DNA from: Sclerurus mexicanus
Taxonomy: Eukaryota > Chordata > Aves > Passeriformes > Furnariidae
Direction of reading: 5' to 3'
Length of the DNA stretch: 64,000 nt
Assembly: GCA_013396755.1 (NCBI GenBank)
Contig: VWZF01005807.1
Span: forward strand, 1,324,870 to 1,388,869
Shown: in pieces, positions 52,920 to 64,000 of the stretch
Numbering within the stretch: position 1 is the stretch's first letter
Layout of the letters: each line of letters opens with the position of its first letter
Position numbers and translations under genes: made by a program
The notes under the pieces: model-generated
What the model was told of the DNA's origin: nothing
What the model saw: only the letters and a program-made list of their open reading frames with translations
The model's database searches: none

Positions 52920-53400
52920 GGTGGGTTAGTCTTGACTAACAATCAAATGCCCATCCAGCCTCTCATTCCTCTCCTTTAGGCAGGGGGAGAAAATAGGCTG
53001 AGAAAACCCATGGGTTGAGATTAAGACAGCAAGATCACTTACCACTTATTGTCACAGGCAAAACAGACTAGTCTTGGTGAAAATTAATGCAATTTATTGC
53101 TAATAAAAATAGATTCTGACTACTGAGAAGCAAAACCAAATTTTAAAATGCCACCTTTGTTCGCCACTGTTCCAGGCTCAACTTATGCCTTATACATTCC
53201 TATAGCCCCAACTCTGGATGGTGCAGGAGTGGGGTTGTGGTCATCCCATAACTGCTTCTGTCTGGCACTCCTTCTTCCTCATGCATTTCCCTTGCTCCAT
53301 CATGGGCTCTCCACGGGCTGCAGTCCTTTGCGAAATAACCTGCTACTCCACTGTGGTGTCCTTCACTGGCTGCAGTGGCTGTACTGGTGATTATTTTAAG
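52920..53400 (+). mobile_element. ERVL-like LTR fragment
   Basis: Begins near tggtgggttagtcttgacta and runs through caaatgcccatccagcctct, aggcagggggagaaaatagg, aaaacccatgggttgagatt and cacaggcaaaacagactagt. It then has ttgctccatcatgggctctc, cacgggctgcagtcctttgc and gaaataacctgctactccac. This order matches a common avian ERVL LTR I remember, including the repeated 'ctcca...gggctgcag' units. It stops at a tggtgattattttaag segment, without the usual right half, so it is probably truncated. The short open frames at 53148-53412 lie within it. Confidence 0.7.
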
Positions 53401-54959
53401 CAAGGAAATTAAATGCAAATACTACAGGCAGGATGCATAAACTGACCCAAAGATATTTTCTTTTATAGAAATAAAATCCTAAATATAGATAGTTAGTCCA
53501 ATCCAACATCTTTAAAACTGAAGTTGTTTGGAAAACCTCATCACTCTCCATCAATTATGTTTCCTTCCTTTTTCTTGTTTACCTTAGACACCAATATGTT
53601 TTCATATTCTTTTTTCATGTTTTTGTTGATAGACAGTCCAACATAAAAAAAGAAAGTTATTTTCTGGTTGTGTCTTTTATGAAATTATTTTATAAATAAT
53701 TATATATATTATAAATAACATATATAATATAATATATAAATATGAAATTACTGGTAGTGTCAAATTTTGTCTCTTATTTAACTATAGCAGATAGAATTTA
53801 GAATGGCTTTCACATTCTATTAATTCTCCTTATTCATCGAAATAGAACATGCTAATTTTTTTTATAAAAATGCATCTGTGTATACATATTTATTATTTTT
53901 CCTTTCATATCCATGCAAATTCATTTGTTATATTTTTAGCTTCACTTGTTAGGTAGAGAGACTTTAATAGCTGTCTAGCTTTAGGCATAGTTTTGAGTTT
54001 GTTGGTTTGGGTTTTTTTAAAAATATTTAGTTATTTATATTCAGTTTCATTGAGTTCCACCAGTTTTGCAGTAATTGGATTCATTTAGTAATGGATTTTC
54101 ATTAACTGGATTATTGTTTCAGCAGTGCTTTCCCAGCTATTCTCTATTTCATTTTGAATGGGAAACACAGAAAGCTGGCCCATATAGGTGCTGGCATAGG
54201 TCCAGTGGAATGTTTTGTTTTCAAGTCATTTAATGAGAAAAGCTGGAATGAAACTTGTGTTGTTTAGATCAATATTGTACCTGTTGTAAATAGCAGTTGC
54301 TCTAATTTAATGTATCTCTTATGATTATTTTGCCTATTCCAAAATTACTATCAGCAAATTTAGATTGCAGAACCTTCATTTTTAAGAAAAATGGCAAAAT
54401 TCAAACCCAGTTAGTGTGTGCACAATAAGGATTCTCAAAATTGTCTTGTAGTTAATCACTCACTAGAAATATATTCTCTGTGTGCTGACCTTGGAGAGGC
54501 AAAGGTTAATAATTCCACAAAGCCCTTAATAGCAGTTCAGTGTTTGGCACGAGAGAATTAGCAATGTATTACATTCATATAACCACCTACAGACCTTGAT
54601 TGCCTGGCTGATTACAACCTCCTCCAGGAGTTCTGCTTCCTTGCCTTTCATACATCATATAATAAACTATCAGTGCTATTTTCTGTTAGCAGAATCATTA
54701 AGGCTTATTACTAATTCAGTGTGCTGGTCTGATCTTTTGTACTTTTGCACCCAAATTCATATTTCCTGCATGGGGGTCCCATGCAGCTCATGAATGCACA
54801 ATTCAATTCAAAGTGCATCATATTTTTGCTTTTTCAAGCGAGATTTAACTTGGCATTTTACATCCAGCCTGTAAAATAGGAGACTCCACAGGTTTGCTTC
54901 TTTCTATAAGGCTAGGCTAGCCCTAAAAGGATACAAGTTACATGTGCCTCTTACAAGAT
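53401..54959. other. AT-rich intronic DNA, nothing recognised
   Basis: Contains the AT-only low-complexity tract at 53686-53745. Confidence 0.5.
53686..53745. repeat. AT-rich low-complexity tract
   Basis: About 60 bases almost wholly A and T with irregular ata/tat units. Confidence 0.85.
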
Positions 54960-55295
54960 TGTCTTAGTTCAAGGGGAGAACTAAGATATCTATGTTGACC
55001 AAGAAATAATCCCTCTCCCTTTAAATTTAGNCCTTCCTCCCCCACCTCGAGCTGTTCTCCCTCCCCCTCCTGGCCTGGGGAGAGACCAGAACAAAAGGTC
55101 CTAGCTAAGCGATTAACATCAGGATATGAATATTCATTTTGCCCTTTGTTAACCATTTTTACAGACTGAGGTGTTGCCTCCAAGCTTTTAGGAAGGAATT
55201 CCAACAGATTGTTGAAACTATAACGAAGATGACAATATAAAATCATGAAACTTTCCAGTAAACCCACTATTCTTTCTACAGTCCAAGGCAGACAC
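54960..55295 (+). mobile_element. Possible short LTR or unknown repeat
   Basis: Opens tgtcttagttcaaggggaga, which includes a 9-base inverted repeat at 54962-54970 and 54978-54986. It is GC-richer than its flanks (cccccacctcgagctgttct) and closes near acagtccaaggcagacaca. The TGT...ACA ends and composition suggest an LTR, but no family is firmly recognised and no target duplication is seen. A single N lies at 55031 beside a C-rich run. Confidence 0.35.
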
Positions 55296-57865
55296 ATATG
55301 CAGATAGGATGCATTGTTCTGTAGGGCCTAAGTGACTGTCAGGAAATATGGCAGGTGGTAAAGACATTACTGAGCTGCAGTGAGGGAACTTGATGAGCCT
55401 GTTTTCTCTTAATATATTGTGCCGAAGCTCCCAGATACCTCGTTTCTGTTTTGAAGTTTACTGCACATGTATATCTTTTAGTGTGCATCCCACTATGCAC
55501 TACTCTTCATCCGTTACCCATACAACAAAGTTTTTGGACCAGCTGACTGTTGACTGTTATACAGCTAGCATGACTGCAATTTGTGGTAAAGTCTGTCATT
55601 CAGTTTTTGTAAAAAGCAATATTTTGTCTGTAGTACATAGTTCTTTTCTTTCTGTTAGTTTTGTAATGAACAACAAATTCTACATAGATAATGCATATGA
55701 TATAGTATGTATGCATTAATTTGGATATGTAAGGGTACTTCAGACCAAGCAGACATAGTGAGTTAACTTACTCAGTCCTTATACCTGGCAGGAAAAGGCA
55801 GTAGGGTCACTCAGTCTAACTTAAACTTTTAAATGTAATGTATGCACCAATCTAGACAGCAGGAGGCAATTTGGATAATGCCTAGAAAGATTCACAGCCT
55901 GTTTTTCAGTTTTGCAGCTTCCACAATTAAGCACAGATTGTTAAAAAGCATACAGCCCATCACTGTTTTATCTCTTGTGGTCAAGACTGCATAAAGTATT
56001 AGCATCTTGTATTCTGGATTATTCTGAAAGTCTGATTTTTCATTACTATCTTTTAGTGGGAGAGGAAGTATATGCACACATGCATTTATATGTGTATTAT
56101 CATGTGTATGCACATACTTCCTTTTTCCACATATGTTTAGTTCTGAAAGAATATTTAAAAATATGAATCTTACTGAAATTCAAGAAAGCTAAATATTTCA
56201 TTTTGTACTCAACTAAATATCTTTATGGGCACCAGCCCTTACAGCAGCTATCCAATAGCTACTATACTCAGCAAAACAGAATACCATGACATCTCCACTC
56301 TTAACTTTCTATTTTTCCAATTTGAAACTTGATTGACTTCATAATAACTAATATTGGGGTAAAATTAAATTCCTTTTGACTCGGTAGACCAACTTCAGCT
56401 GAATCTTATATTATTGGTTGAATTCGTTGAACTGAGAAGGATTTGTTCATTGTGAAGGTCACAAATTAAATGATCTAAGACATTTTGCACGTCATCCATA
56501 TAATTGCAATGCATGGATAATTTCCATACTTCACAAAAAAATAAGGAACTGGCTCAATAATATTAAATAAAAGAAGTATTAATATGCTATAATTTTGCTT
56601 TTTAAAGCTAAAGTAACACTTCAACGTTTCATGCCAAACTAAAAGGATAACTATGACTGAAACCATTATATTTCACATCAGTGCAGTTTTTTTTCTCATG
56701 GCTTTGTTGCCTGAGATGTTCTTTGCCCTTGTGTCTTCTTGATGATTCAGTTGTTCTTTTACTAATCCATTTGAACTAAGAAAATGCCTTAATTGGCATA
56801 CTTAATTACAGCCATTTGAGGAGAAAAAAGTATGATTTCGGCCCACAATATTCTCACTAACTAAAAGCAAATACTTTTAAATGAATATTTTATGAATGAC
56901 ATGGATATTTTGCCTGATGCTAGAATAAAGCAGTGCTTTTCCTGTCAAAAAATTCGTGCTACCACGTCTGCTTCCATAACAGACCCTACATCATATACCT
57001 AATTAGAGAGTATCTCAAATTAAGGAAGTTTGTAAAACTTTTTTGCAGTGGGAAGAATAACAAACATATTTCAAAGACTAACTCACAAGGTACCAGCCTT
57101 AGAATTTTTTGTTGAAAATTTTAAAATCTTGTCTCTGTTCTTACTGTGTTTTACTGTAAAATGTACTTTGTCTTATAAATAAATTTATAACTTAGTTTAT
57201 ATCTTGTTAGTTTCTTTTATGACAATTTTGATGCTGTTGATATTTTATAAATATGCTGTTTATTAATGGCTGCTTTTGATCAAACTTATCAGAAAGGCAA
57301 TTATTCTGCATCCCACTATAGTGAAAATGAGACACATGTTGAAATTATTCTTCCTTAAACTACAAAAAGATGTAGATATTTTTTAAGATTTTAGTCAAAA
57401 TCATGCAATAAATGGACACTGAGACATAAAAAAATAGAACAACTGTATGGTCTAAAATTACTAAGCTCACAAAGAAAGTTAATATCATAAACACATTAGA
57501 TCAGTCTAGCACAAAGTAATTCTTTGTATTCAATAAAAGGTTCTTATTTAATAACAGAGTCACTGTCTGTTTTTTAATAAACAAAAGAGCACATAAAGAG
57601 CCTGTTGCACAGGCTGTATAAAGGATTAGTCTACAAAGACTATTTTGCCTTACCTATCTTACAGCCAGATAAAGTCAAGAATGTTTCTTAACTGGTGGAA
57701 TCTGCATTCGGTCAATGGTCTTGAAGAGGTAATGTAGCCCATATAATTCTGATTACAATTAAAGTTGCCTATTAGGAAACTCCAGTTTCTAGTGTAGGAA
57801 ATCAAGCTTTGTCATAATGATATTATCCATGGAAAGGGTGTTTTGCTCTCAGTATTTTATATCAT
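55296..57865. other. AT-rich intronic DNA, nothing recognised
   Basis: No repeat family or conserved reading frame was seen. Confidence 0.5.
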
Positions 57866-57990
57866 GGCATGATAGAATGGCTTAGGTTGGAAGGACCTCA
57901 AAGACTACCTAGTTCCAACTATCCTGCTAAGGGTAACGACACCAGCTACTAGATTAAGTTGCTCAGGACCCCCATCCAACATTTCAGTAG
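57866..57990 (-). mobile_element. CR1 LINE 3' end fragment
   Basis: On the + strand: catgatagaatggcttaggt, tggaaggacctcaaagacta, cacca/gctactagattaagt and tgctcaggacccccatccaa. This is the reverse complement of the CR1 terminus. It is 5'-truncated to about 125 bases. Confidence 0.92.
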
Positions 57991-60900
57991 TTACTTTTAA
58001 TTTCTTTCCAGGCACTTACTTTATGCCCCTTTTTTTTTTTTCCCCACCAAACTCTATGTGTATTTGTTTTACTCCACTATTGCATTACAAATATGTGAAA
58101 CACCCTTCTGAATTTACACATAGAATAGTATTTAATTAATGCATTCAATTCAGAAAATTATTGTATTTTTAACTTTTGCCAGTGAACTATATTGGCTTAA
58201 CCAAAGCAGCATGGATAGATACCTTTCTTCTCCTACAGATTCCTAGATTAGGTGTGGACTGATTCAGCAATATAGTAGTCCAGCACTGATGAAAATTATT
58301 ACTATCCTCTCACTTCTACCAAGCAGATATCTTTCGTGCTTCAGTAATTCTCTGCTGCTCTCTCAGACACATAGGAAGGCCAGAAAAGAGTACAAAATGG
58401 CCTAAGCAAAAGATTCAATATGGTCTTTGATACCCACAGTGAAAGAATTTTGAAAAGCAAAACCTCATTAAGAAGTGCAGCAAGAGCATGATTCAACTGT
58501 TTTGACAAGTCATACCACCTCACATCAAAGGCACTCTGGTCTTTTGAGGTTGACTTGTCAAAATGAATTTAAAAATGGCTTTTCTGAGAAGTTACCAAAG
58601 GTTTGTAATGGCAGAACTGAGATAAATGTTTTTGATGCAGCTGGTCATGATTTTTCCTAATGTTTCCTACTTTGAAACCTCTACTGCATTTTCTAGCCAA
58701 TTATACATATAGTTATATATATATAAATGTTCATGAATCTCTCTTCATCTTAGTGTAAGAAGTGACAAAACCCTGAAAAGACAAATTTCCAGCTCAAGGA
58801 GGCTGAGATTTGTCTAATTTCATATCCATGCACAGTATCTGAATCAGCTGAAATGTAGACTATTCGGGAATAGAAATCTGTAACATCTCCACAGACAGAA
58901 CTTTTACTGAGGAGATAAAAGTGCTCAGTTCTGGATGCTTTCTTTTCTTTGTTCATCTTCCTTTCTAAACAGTGATATATAATTATTAATACTATTATCA
59001 TAATTTCAACAGTTTTGGTGGGATACACAATGAAGAACAATTCAGCTAATTCAGAGAATTACATGATACTTTTCTCTATAGAAATTTTGCTATAAACTCT
59101 TGGCAAGTAAGAGAAAGTTAAAAAAAATCATTAATTTGAAGTCATCCAACAAAATAGGACAATGAGCACCAAGAAGTAAGACTGATAAATATCTTTGGTT
59201 AAAAGTACTTAAAAAGTTTAAGTTAGCTGTACAGTATCCTGAATATTCAGCACTTATGGCAGAGTTATCATTTTGGGCCTTTGTGAATATGGATTTGGAA
59301 ATTTGGCTGAAGAAGAGAAGCCATTCCTGACCGAACCGTTCAGGCTCAGCCACAACCAGAGCTTTAAAACAATTACTTGATTTCCAGCCTTTATTTGTCT
59401 GAACTAGACTCCTTTGTGACATAAAAAATTATTTTTTAGTTTTATGAACTATTCCTTGCTTAGACAGAAACACAATCAAACTCTGAAATGGTAGTTCTAA
59501 AATCTGGTTTGGAAATTAATTTTGTTCTGAATAGCATAGAGCATTTTAACAAAAACTAGATGGTCCCAATCACTGACTGAAACTTTTATCAGCTACTTAA
59601 GAACAGCATTTGATATCTTTTTACCAGTAACTTCATAATGATTTCAACTATATTTTATTAGAAATAGACGAATGAGAAAGTGTTCTTCACTCTCAGTGTG
59701 GAAATATCAGCCTACAGATTTATTTCAGTTGAAAGACAATGGTATAAATGAGAAGTTTTCATGCCAGAAGAAATTAGTGGAGTGTTGGGTATCAAGACTA
59801 GAGAAACATGATTATTTGTACTGAAGTCTGCAGAAGTGTTGGCACTTTGCTTTTTTTTTTTTTTTTTTTAAATTGTGTGCAGTGTTTAGGTGTCCAAATA
59901 TTGACTTAGAAATCTATTTGAAAATCTCAGGCTTGTTAACCATGGTTTATGTGTTTAGGGATCAATTCACCTACATGTAATTGTCTACAGCCATTTAAAC
60001 TGTTTCAGGGTAGCCTACTTGATCTCCAGCAGTCAGGCAGGTTTCTCCTGTATACAATTTGCCATATCTCTCAGCTTGCAGGGAGTGTCACCATACCTTA
60101 GATATCACAAATAAAGTTTTATTGCTTTTATCATTTGTGGGTAGCTGAATCAAGTCAGATCTTTGAAAATAAAGATAGCATCCTTGCAAACATCTACATG
60201 TAAATGCTTATATATATACATTTATATTAGTGTAATTTTTTTTTGTCATGTTTAAACATTTTTTTTATGCTGTTCTGAATTTCTTATTCTCAGACAAAGA
60301 AAAAAAATATGGTTGTGGCTGGTGATCAAAATTGTTCTTTAGGCTCAGCTGCTTTGAGCATAACAGCAATTTAGACACTGTAGATACTCACAGGTTAACC
60401 CCTACATGTGGATTCCTTAATACTGATTTCATCTGTAGATATCTGATACTTGTAAAGGAAGTTGAATGTATTAGGGTTGTATCCAAAGAAATAGTTGCAA
60501 AAAAAAAGTGTATTTGCTTCAGTATCTCTCATAGAGAAGTATGGATTCTTCTGGGTACTTCAGGCAGAGCACAAGTATGTCTATCAGGCATACCAAAATG
60601 TTCTTATGCATCAGTGACATATTTAGTATTATTATGGTACTTCCTTATTCATCAGCATCCATACCAATGAAGTGTAATGGTAAATGCACATTTAAATAGC
60701 TCTAAATTCACTGAGTGCTTAGGACAGTAAAAACTTCCGAATGAGTAATTGCTTCACACAGACAGCTTTCACATCCTAAATTGCTTGGTGGTTGGACTTT
60801 AAAATAGCCTGTGCTTCTATTAGTTAATCTCCAGGCACCATAGGAAAGGCAACAACTTGCAAAAGGATTCATATAAGAAACGAATGCAGCATGGTATTAG

Positions 60901-61666
60901 TGGGAAAGAACAATCAGAACTTTTTCCTCCTGGGAACCATTATAAAGAGTAGAACGAAACAAGTTTTTTGCCTGAAAATAGTTACAAACACAACATATTT
61001 TTTGTTAAACCACATTTTTGTCATTTAAAGTTTAAAGTACTTTTCAGAAGTTTTCCATGATTTTCCAACGTATCCTCACAATACATTCTGATAAAGAAAA
61101 TCAACATACAGTGCTTGGGGATTATAATTTTTTTACTTGCAGATAAATATGTTACTATTAGTGTGGACAAGACTTTTCTTCAATATATCAAGATCCTTGA
61201 ATCTGAGGCAGTACTTTTTCAAAAATCTGTATCTAAAACATGATGTTATATTCCTATCTGCAACACATTTAATATTTGATCTCTACTGTATTGCAGATGC
61301 AAAATTAATTCTGAACATGAGCTTCTGTTGATAGATTTTTTTATGTGAAATTCATTGAATATCAGATCAAAGACTGACTGTAATTTTCCATATTGTTTGT
61401 ACNTCAAAGAATGAAAATATCAGTTACAGAAAGAAATCTCTTCCTTTCTATTCAGGTGGGCAAAGCTCTAAGTACGATGTGAGTTTTGTAATAATATTAA
61501 AACTATCTCTTTGTTCACTATATAAAAATAAAATTATTTAAAAATATTATATTTTTCTTTTTTCTGTTGGCTGATGTTAGATAAAAAGATACATACTCCT
61601 TGTTTATATTTCTGCAGTTCTGAGCATTTGTTTTATTAACATTTTTACTTGTTTGGACTTTCTTAG
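57991..61666. other. AT-rich intronic DNA, nothing recognised
   Basis: Poly-T at 58030-58041 and 59851-59869, TA-rich at about 58705-58727, and an N at 61403. Otherwise nothing was seen. Confidence 0.5.
59851..59869. repeat. Poly-T tract (19 T)
   Basis: Uninterrupted run of T, followed by AAA. Confidence 0.9.
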
Positions 61667-61879
61667 GTTATATTCAGTTGGAGGTCGGGATGGAAGTTCA
61701 TGTTTGAGTTCAATGGAATATTATGATCCTCACACAAATAAATGGAATATGTGTGCTCCTATGTGTAAGAGAAGAGGAGGTGTAGGAGTGGCTACATGTG
61801 ATGGGTTTCTTTATGCAGTTGGAGGCCATGATGCTCCTGCTTCTAACCATTGTTCTCGACTGCTGGACTATGTAGAAAG
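61667..61879 (+). CDS. KLHL1: KLHL1 internal exon D: kelch blades 4-5
   Basis: Fourth KLHL1 exon, 213 bases, after a ggactttcttag acceptor and before a gtatcc donor that is weak beyond GT. It enters and leaves at phase 2. The first base completes the lysine from exon C, and the last two start an arginine codon. It encodes LYSVGGRDGSSCLSSMEYYD, the strand around NKWNMCAPMCKRRGGVGVAT, and then CDGFLYAVGGHDAPASNHCS up to LLDYVER. These are two kelch repeats, the second with the longer 2-3 loop (APASNHCSRLLDY) shared by KLHL1 and KLHL4. CAPMCKRR and TCDGF favour KLHL1 over KLHL4. If the donor is ignored the frame runs 23 more codons and stops at 61949. The final one or two blades and the stop codon must lie beyond the window. 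Confidence 0.96.
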
Positions 61880-64000
61880 GTATCCAACTGTACATGCATT
61901 TTTAAAATCCAAAATGTTGACTGGTAGCATAATTTTCTTAGGTTTGTGATAGTAAAGTTAAGCAGATGTTTTTACTCTAAGAAATGTCTAACTTGAAAAA
62001 TTCTATAAAGGTCTGTAAAAGACAATTTCTTTGAAATTTATTTTCTTTCCTTATTATTCACAGTATTATTATATATTATCATGAGCACAAAAGTGCACTC
62101 TTTTCACATCTCATATAAGTAATCTGTTTTTTTAAGGCACTATAATACACATTACAGAGTTATAAACTAGAGTTTGTAGAGATAAAATTTTTCCCATGAA
62201 ATAATTTTGTAACACAAAATTGTGTTTAGAAGTATTTTTTAACTCTAAAAACATAGCTAAGCAAAGAAGAAATAAACAACTGCTTAAGTAATGGATATTC
62301 ACAGTACACTATATGGCTTCCTTTGGCAACATTGCCACTTTTCAATGTGTTGATATAAGCCTTATGCACTGTATTTATAGTACCCTGAATTTTTCAAGTA
62401 GATATTCTGCAAAGTCAAGAATATCTAGTAGGGCGGTACAGCACAGCTGAAGTGATTATAGCATTCCATTTAAAGGTATTCTCCAAATGTTTCATGATGG
62501 TTTGACTTTTTTCTGTTTCTATATGGTATAAAATAGAGTATATCTGAGTAGTTGGTTTATCTTACTGTGCAAGTAAGATAGGTGCTGGGAGAGATTTATC
62601 TATTTTTTTTTTAAGGGGTTAAACTTTAGTTATATGTCAGTTATTGCTTCTGGTGAATCTGGCTTGGCATCCAACATTTATTCAAAAAATTGTAAGTTAA
62701 AACTTACTCCTTGTGTTATCCATATGATTTTGCTCAGTCTTAGACTCATTGCCATCTCTACTGTATGTAAGCAAAGATCATGGATGGCCAAATGCTTTAC
62801 TTTTCATCTCCAATAGGTGGACAGTTAATCAGAGAAATCCCAGGATGTCTGTACTTACAGGGCCTGTCTTTGTGCACTTCCATTTATAAGGAACAATAAC
62901 GAGCATTTATAAGGAACAATAACGAAATAAATTTATATTAAGACTACTAGTGACAGTATTTGTAAGTGCGAGATCTTCAACTACTTGTGTTTATTTGTAC
63001 TCATAAGGGAGCTCTTCTTTAATTTTTCTTTCTCTGAGAAGAAAACCCTTCTGGTGTTGAAGGTGAACCACATTCCATCACATTTGTCTTTCTCAGGAAA
63101 GGCTGTAACAATGAGCTAAACCACATATCCTTGTGCTGTGTTATGTAATGGTACTGGAATGATGTTATGCAATGTTCCTCATCTAGATATTTTTCCACTG
63201 ATAGCAAAAACTATGGATAATGTACTTCATGAATAGTAAGCTTCAAGACTAAAAGTGGGGACTAAAACCTAAGCATTTGTAAGACTTAGCTTACACAGAG
63301 TGGATGTGAATTAATTGGCAGACTCCACTAAAATGTGAAAAAACTCTTATGGCCCTTCTGGTGATTGATTTAGTGATGTCTGGTTTTTTATTCAAAAATG
63401 ATGCATCATTTTCAAAAAATAAAAATATCTCAGTAACTTTGGAAAACAAAGATTAATAAGTGATGACGAGGCCTATTATAGTAAGTTAATATATATCTGA
63501 ATATTTTACTTTCTGTAAATATCTAAGGCATGTTTTTTAACTAAGCCTCATTTAAGAATGAGTCTCTGCTTCAGTCATTTTGTCATTCTGATACAGCCAT
63601 GTACTTTATTCAAATACCAATTTACTCCTGGAAGACTGTCAAACCAGACATAATAGTTTAAAATTTATTTTTGAGATTATGCAAATATAGTGGCAGCAGA
63701 TACATGGTTTTTAAATGCTACTGCTAAAATCCTGCTCAATCATAGTCAGTACTCCCAGTTTAATCTCTTCTAAGGATGACACAATTCTAAAGGATTTTCT
63801 ATGGATTCAGGCATTCTGAAATAAAATAATAGTTATGTTTGTCTCCTCTTTACAAGCTGGCAAAGTGCAATATTCTATTCCTTTTTAAAGGTAAAACACC
63901 TAGTTCCTTTTTAAGAATTAACACAATTTCAAGATCTTTTGGCAGATTTCATAAAGTCACTTTCTTTTTCAAATATTACTCAAAACCTGATGGATGCTAA
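61880..64000 (+). other. KLHL1: KLHL1 intron after exon D, AT-rich
   Basis: Begins at the gtatcc donor and runs to the window end. No downstream kelch exon was found here; the next expected residues (YDP...) are not visible after an acceptor. The only structure is a 23-base tandem duplication at 62881-62926. Confidence 0.75.
62881..62926. repeat. 23-base tandem duplication
   Basis: catttataaggaacaataac plus three bases at 62881-62903 is repeated at 62904-62926 with one difference, in the last base (gag versus gaa). Confidence 0.93.

Larger units (their letters stand above)
48701..61666 (+). other. KLHL1: KLHL1 intron between exons C and D (12,966 bases)
   Basis: GT-AG intron joining phase 2 ends. 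It contains an ERVL-like LTR fragment (52920-53400), a possible LTR (54960-55295, with an N at 55031), a short CR1 3' end (57866-57990, -) and AT-rich simple sequence. No other coding similarity was seen. Confidence 0.9.

Noticed and set aside
54938..55297. 119-codon minus-strand frame crossing an N
   Set aside because: It lies in the possible LTR, is interrupted by an undetermined base, and has no recognised similarity.
1..64000. CRISPR arrays, tRNA or rRNA genes, bacterial operons
   Set aside because: None are visible; the sequence is vertebrate intronic DNA with spliced exons and LINE/LTR repeats.

Overview
This window is vertebrate nuclear DNA, almost certainly from a bird. CR1 LINE fragments with the typical 3' end, several avian-type endogenous-retrovirus LTRs and the AT-rich intronic background all point that way. 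A passerine or other neoavian bird is a guess from the look of the LTRs. There are no bacterial-style genes, operons, RNA genes or CRISPR arrays.

The only gene I can support is part of KLHL1 (kelch-like 1) on the + strand. Four internal coding exons are visible: 13523-13709, 34313-34537, 48538-48700 and 61667-61879. They have AG/GT splice borders and reading phases that join without a break. Together they hold 788 coding bases, about 262 codons, running from the end of the BACK domain through most of the kelch beta-propeller. The BTB domain and most of BACK must lie upstream of base 1, and the last kelch blades and the stop codon downstream of base 64000. The residues fit KLHL1 better than its close paralogue KLHL4. 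The introns between the exons are 20,603, 14,000 and 12,966 bases.

The rest is intron. CR1 fragments lie on both strands. The longest are 6972-8640 (-), 28965-29985 (+), 30160-30735 (-) and 43250-44390 (+), and shorter pieces are listed individually. LTR-like segments lie at 1020-1588, 23840-24370, 35360-35907, 52920-53400 and, less surely, 54960-55295. None has recognisable retroviral genes attached, so they look like solo or truncated LTRs. Simple repeats are short: (TA)n, A-rich CAAA-type tracts, poly-T and a CA-rich tract. Between these the introns are AT-rich and I recognise nothing in them.

The clearest anomaly is a perfect 320-base direct duplication, 29028-29347 and 29349-29668, with a single N exactly at the join. 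It is best explained as overlapping contig ends left unmerged in the assembly. A second point of interest is an LTR in the 34.5-48.5 kb intron, in the same orientation as KLHL1, that carries an AATAAA and a GT-rich downstream element. I found no convincing sign of an undescribed biological system.
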